From positions 1 through 64,000 of the forward strand of contig NZ_JABFTT010000010.1 in the NCBI RefSeq assembly GCF_021404465.1: a DNA stretch of 64,000 nucleotides, in the 5' to 3' direction. Source of the DNA: Billgrantia zhangzhouensis (GTDB lineage: Bacteria; Pseudomonadota; Gammaproteobacteria; Pseudomonadales; Halomonadaceae). A model generated the notes under the pieces. The model worked only from the letters and a program-made list of their open reading frames with translations, was not told where the DNA came from and did not search any database. The position numbers were made by a program, and so were the translations under genes. Positions 62,897-64,000 of this stretch are shown here, in pieces (the first letter of the stretch is position 1; each line of letters begins with the position of its first letter).

Positions 62897-64000
62897 ATGC
62901 GCGATGCCGCTCTGATGCTGAGCGAGGCGGCCAGGGAAGCCCTGGCCTGGCTCGAAGGGGAGTGGCAGCGCGCCTATTCAGGGACCGGAAAAGGAAAAGG
63001 GTGGCGCTCATTCAACTTGGTCAAGCAGCTTCAACAGAAGGGCATCTGTCAGACGGAGCTGCACGCCTGGCAGGTGCTGGAGGAGTTGGGACGCTCTGAG
63101 CTCATCGATCTTCCGCCGGGTGTCCTGCTCTCGCCTCGCGCGAAGTTGCCGGTGAGGGTCGAGTTGGCGGCTGCGCGCAGGGAAATCCTGATAGCGGTAT
63201 CTCCTGCACTGGACCCTCGGCTGGAGTTGGAGCCTAGGCAGCACTCGGCGTGGCGGCGAGCACTGGAGGGGCCACTCGGTGGCTGGAGCATCAAGGATCA
63301 GCTAGCCCTGGCTGAGGGCCTCAGGCGGTTGGCCAACGATCTGCCGAGGGTCTACCAACTGAGCCCTTACGTGGCCAGCGCTCGCTATCTGTTGGGAAGT
63401 AGTAAGCTGCTTGAGGCGCTGCCCACTGAGCTGGTGCGCGCTTTCGGTATCGAGCCGGCCCGCTTCCAGGCCGCCGAGACCTGGCTGCTGGCAAGCGTGC
63501 CCGAGCATCCCGAGCGGCTCTTGCTGATCGAGAACGCGCAGAGTTTCAGCCAGGCCTGCCGCGTGGGGTGTGACAAGCGCCTGGCGTTGATCTGCACGTT
63601 CGGCTACGGCCTCTCTCTGGCCAACGCCTTGGAAAGTGGAGATCGGGTGCGGCTGGTCGGCCAGGGTACGGCGGGCGTCACCCTGGCTGACCTGCTGCGC
63701 CTGCCTTGCCCCACCTACTGGGGCGATCTCGACCCCGAGGGGCTGCGCATCTATCGGAGATTGCGTCACTTCCTGCCCGACCTGGCGCTTTCCGCTCTGT
63801 TTGGCCCCATGCTCGCTGCCTTGGAGGCGGGAACTTGTCACCCCCTCGATGCCTTGACCGGAAAGGCAGGACAGCGAGCCGCCGGGGGTTGGCCGCGCGG
63901 GCTCGATCAGGAGTGGCTGGCGGATAATCAGATTGAGCTGCTGGTGGGCAAGCCGCTCGAGCTGGACGAGCAGGAAGCGCTACTGTTCCGCCTGCAGGAG
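62897..64000 (+). CDS. jetD: Wadjet Toprim nuclease subunit (JetD/MksG-like), partial
   Basis: The visible 368 residues run off the window. The N-terminal part is an arm/wHTH region; the Toprim domain has the Glu in LLLIENAQSF (about 211) and the paired Asp in YWGDLDPEGLRIYRRLR (about 274-290), which bind Mg. This is the DUF2220-type Toprim of JetD/MksG, which cuts plasmid DNA reached by the SMC complex. It starts 3 bases after jetC. Its 3' end is missing, so completeness cannot be judged. Confidence 0.85.
   Translation, partial: MRDAALMLSEAAREALAWLEGEWQRAYSGTGKGKGWRSFNLVKQLQQKGICQTELHAWQVLEELGRSELIDLPPGVLLSPRAKLPVRVELAAARREILIAVSPALDPRLELEPRQHSAWRRALEGPLGGWSIKDQLALAEGLRRLANDLPRVYQLSPYVASARYLLGSSKLLEALPTELVRAFGIEPARFQAAETWLLASVPEHPERLLLIENAQSFSQACRVGCDKRLALICTFGYGLSLANALESGDRVRLVGQGTAGVTLADLLRLPCPTYWGDLDPEGLRIYRRLRHFLPDLALSALFGPMLAALEAGTCHPLDALTGKAGQRAAGGWPRGLDQEWLADNQIELLVGKPLELDEQEALLFRLQE

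Overview
The window is GC-rich, densely coded DNA from a gammaproteobacterium, most likely a member of the Halomonadaceae (Halomonas sensu lato). That placement is an inference from the gene set: a complete liu leucine-degradation operon, phhAB/phhR, two tripartite tricarboxylate transporters, acetylpolyamine-type amidohydrolases, and groESL behind a textbook sigma-32 promoter. No rRNA, tRNA, CRISPR array or prophage was seen.

Left end (1-3470): the tail of an IS3-family element cuts off the C-terminal end of an FAD-dependent oxidoreductase gene. Next come a gene for a VapA/VapB-family protein, a family best known from Rhodococcus equi virulence plasmids, and a degenerate 3-methyladenine-glycosylase-like gene. 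From 3480 to 10235 lies liuABCDE (minus strand), which takes isovaleryl-CoA to acetoacetate and acetyl-CoA; a perfect 16-bp palindrome stands upstream and a 42-bp-armed palindromic element sits between liuA and liuB.

Transport region (10497-30672): an SbtA-type permease with a divergent LysR gene; a tctCBA operon plus an AbrB-family permease gene, whose binding-protein gene has an AT-rich centre; a second tctCBA operon flanked by a two-component system and a GntR regulator, with a divergent metal-dependent hydrolase; then GltS, CorA, AraC, YddG-type exporter, GntP permease and patatin genes.

Stress and accessory region (30858-43696): a 58-aa protein with its own sigma-70 promoter, a pirin/isochorismatase/monooxygenase/FMN-reductase operon facing a LysR gene, an MFS permease with an overlapping 41-aa membrane peptide, twin small lipoproteins, and an AraC-linked operon of two histone-deacetylase-fold hydrolases, RidA, an ornithine-cyclodeaminase-family enzyme and a class IV aminotransferase.

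Core block (43788-55430): a DUF4105 membrane protein, trmJ, groSL, fxsA, an SDR, a ComEA-like protein, phhB-phhA with divergent phhR, and a RecQ-family helicase with unusual domain order.

Right end (55720-64000): four translationally coupled or near-contiguous genes encoding a MukF-like protein, a MukE-like protein, a giant 1635-aa SMC-type ATPase and a Toprim protein cut by the window edge. This is a Wadjet/MksBEFG-type condensin defence system, and it is the strongest candidate for the unusual system. Its SMC protein departs from consensus in both Walker A (first Gly) and Walker B (catalytic Glu).
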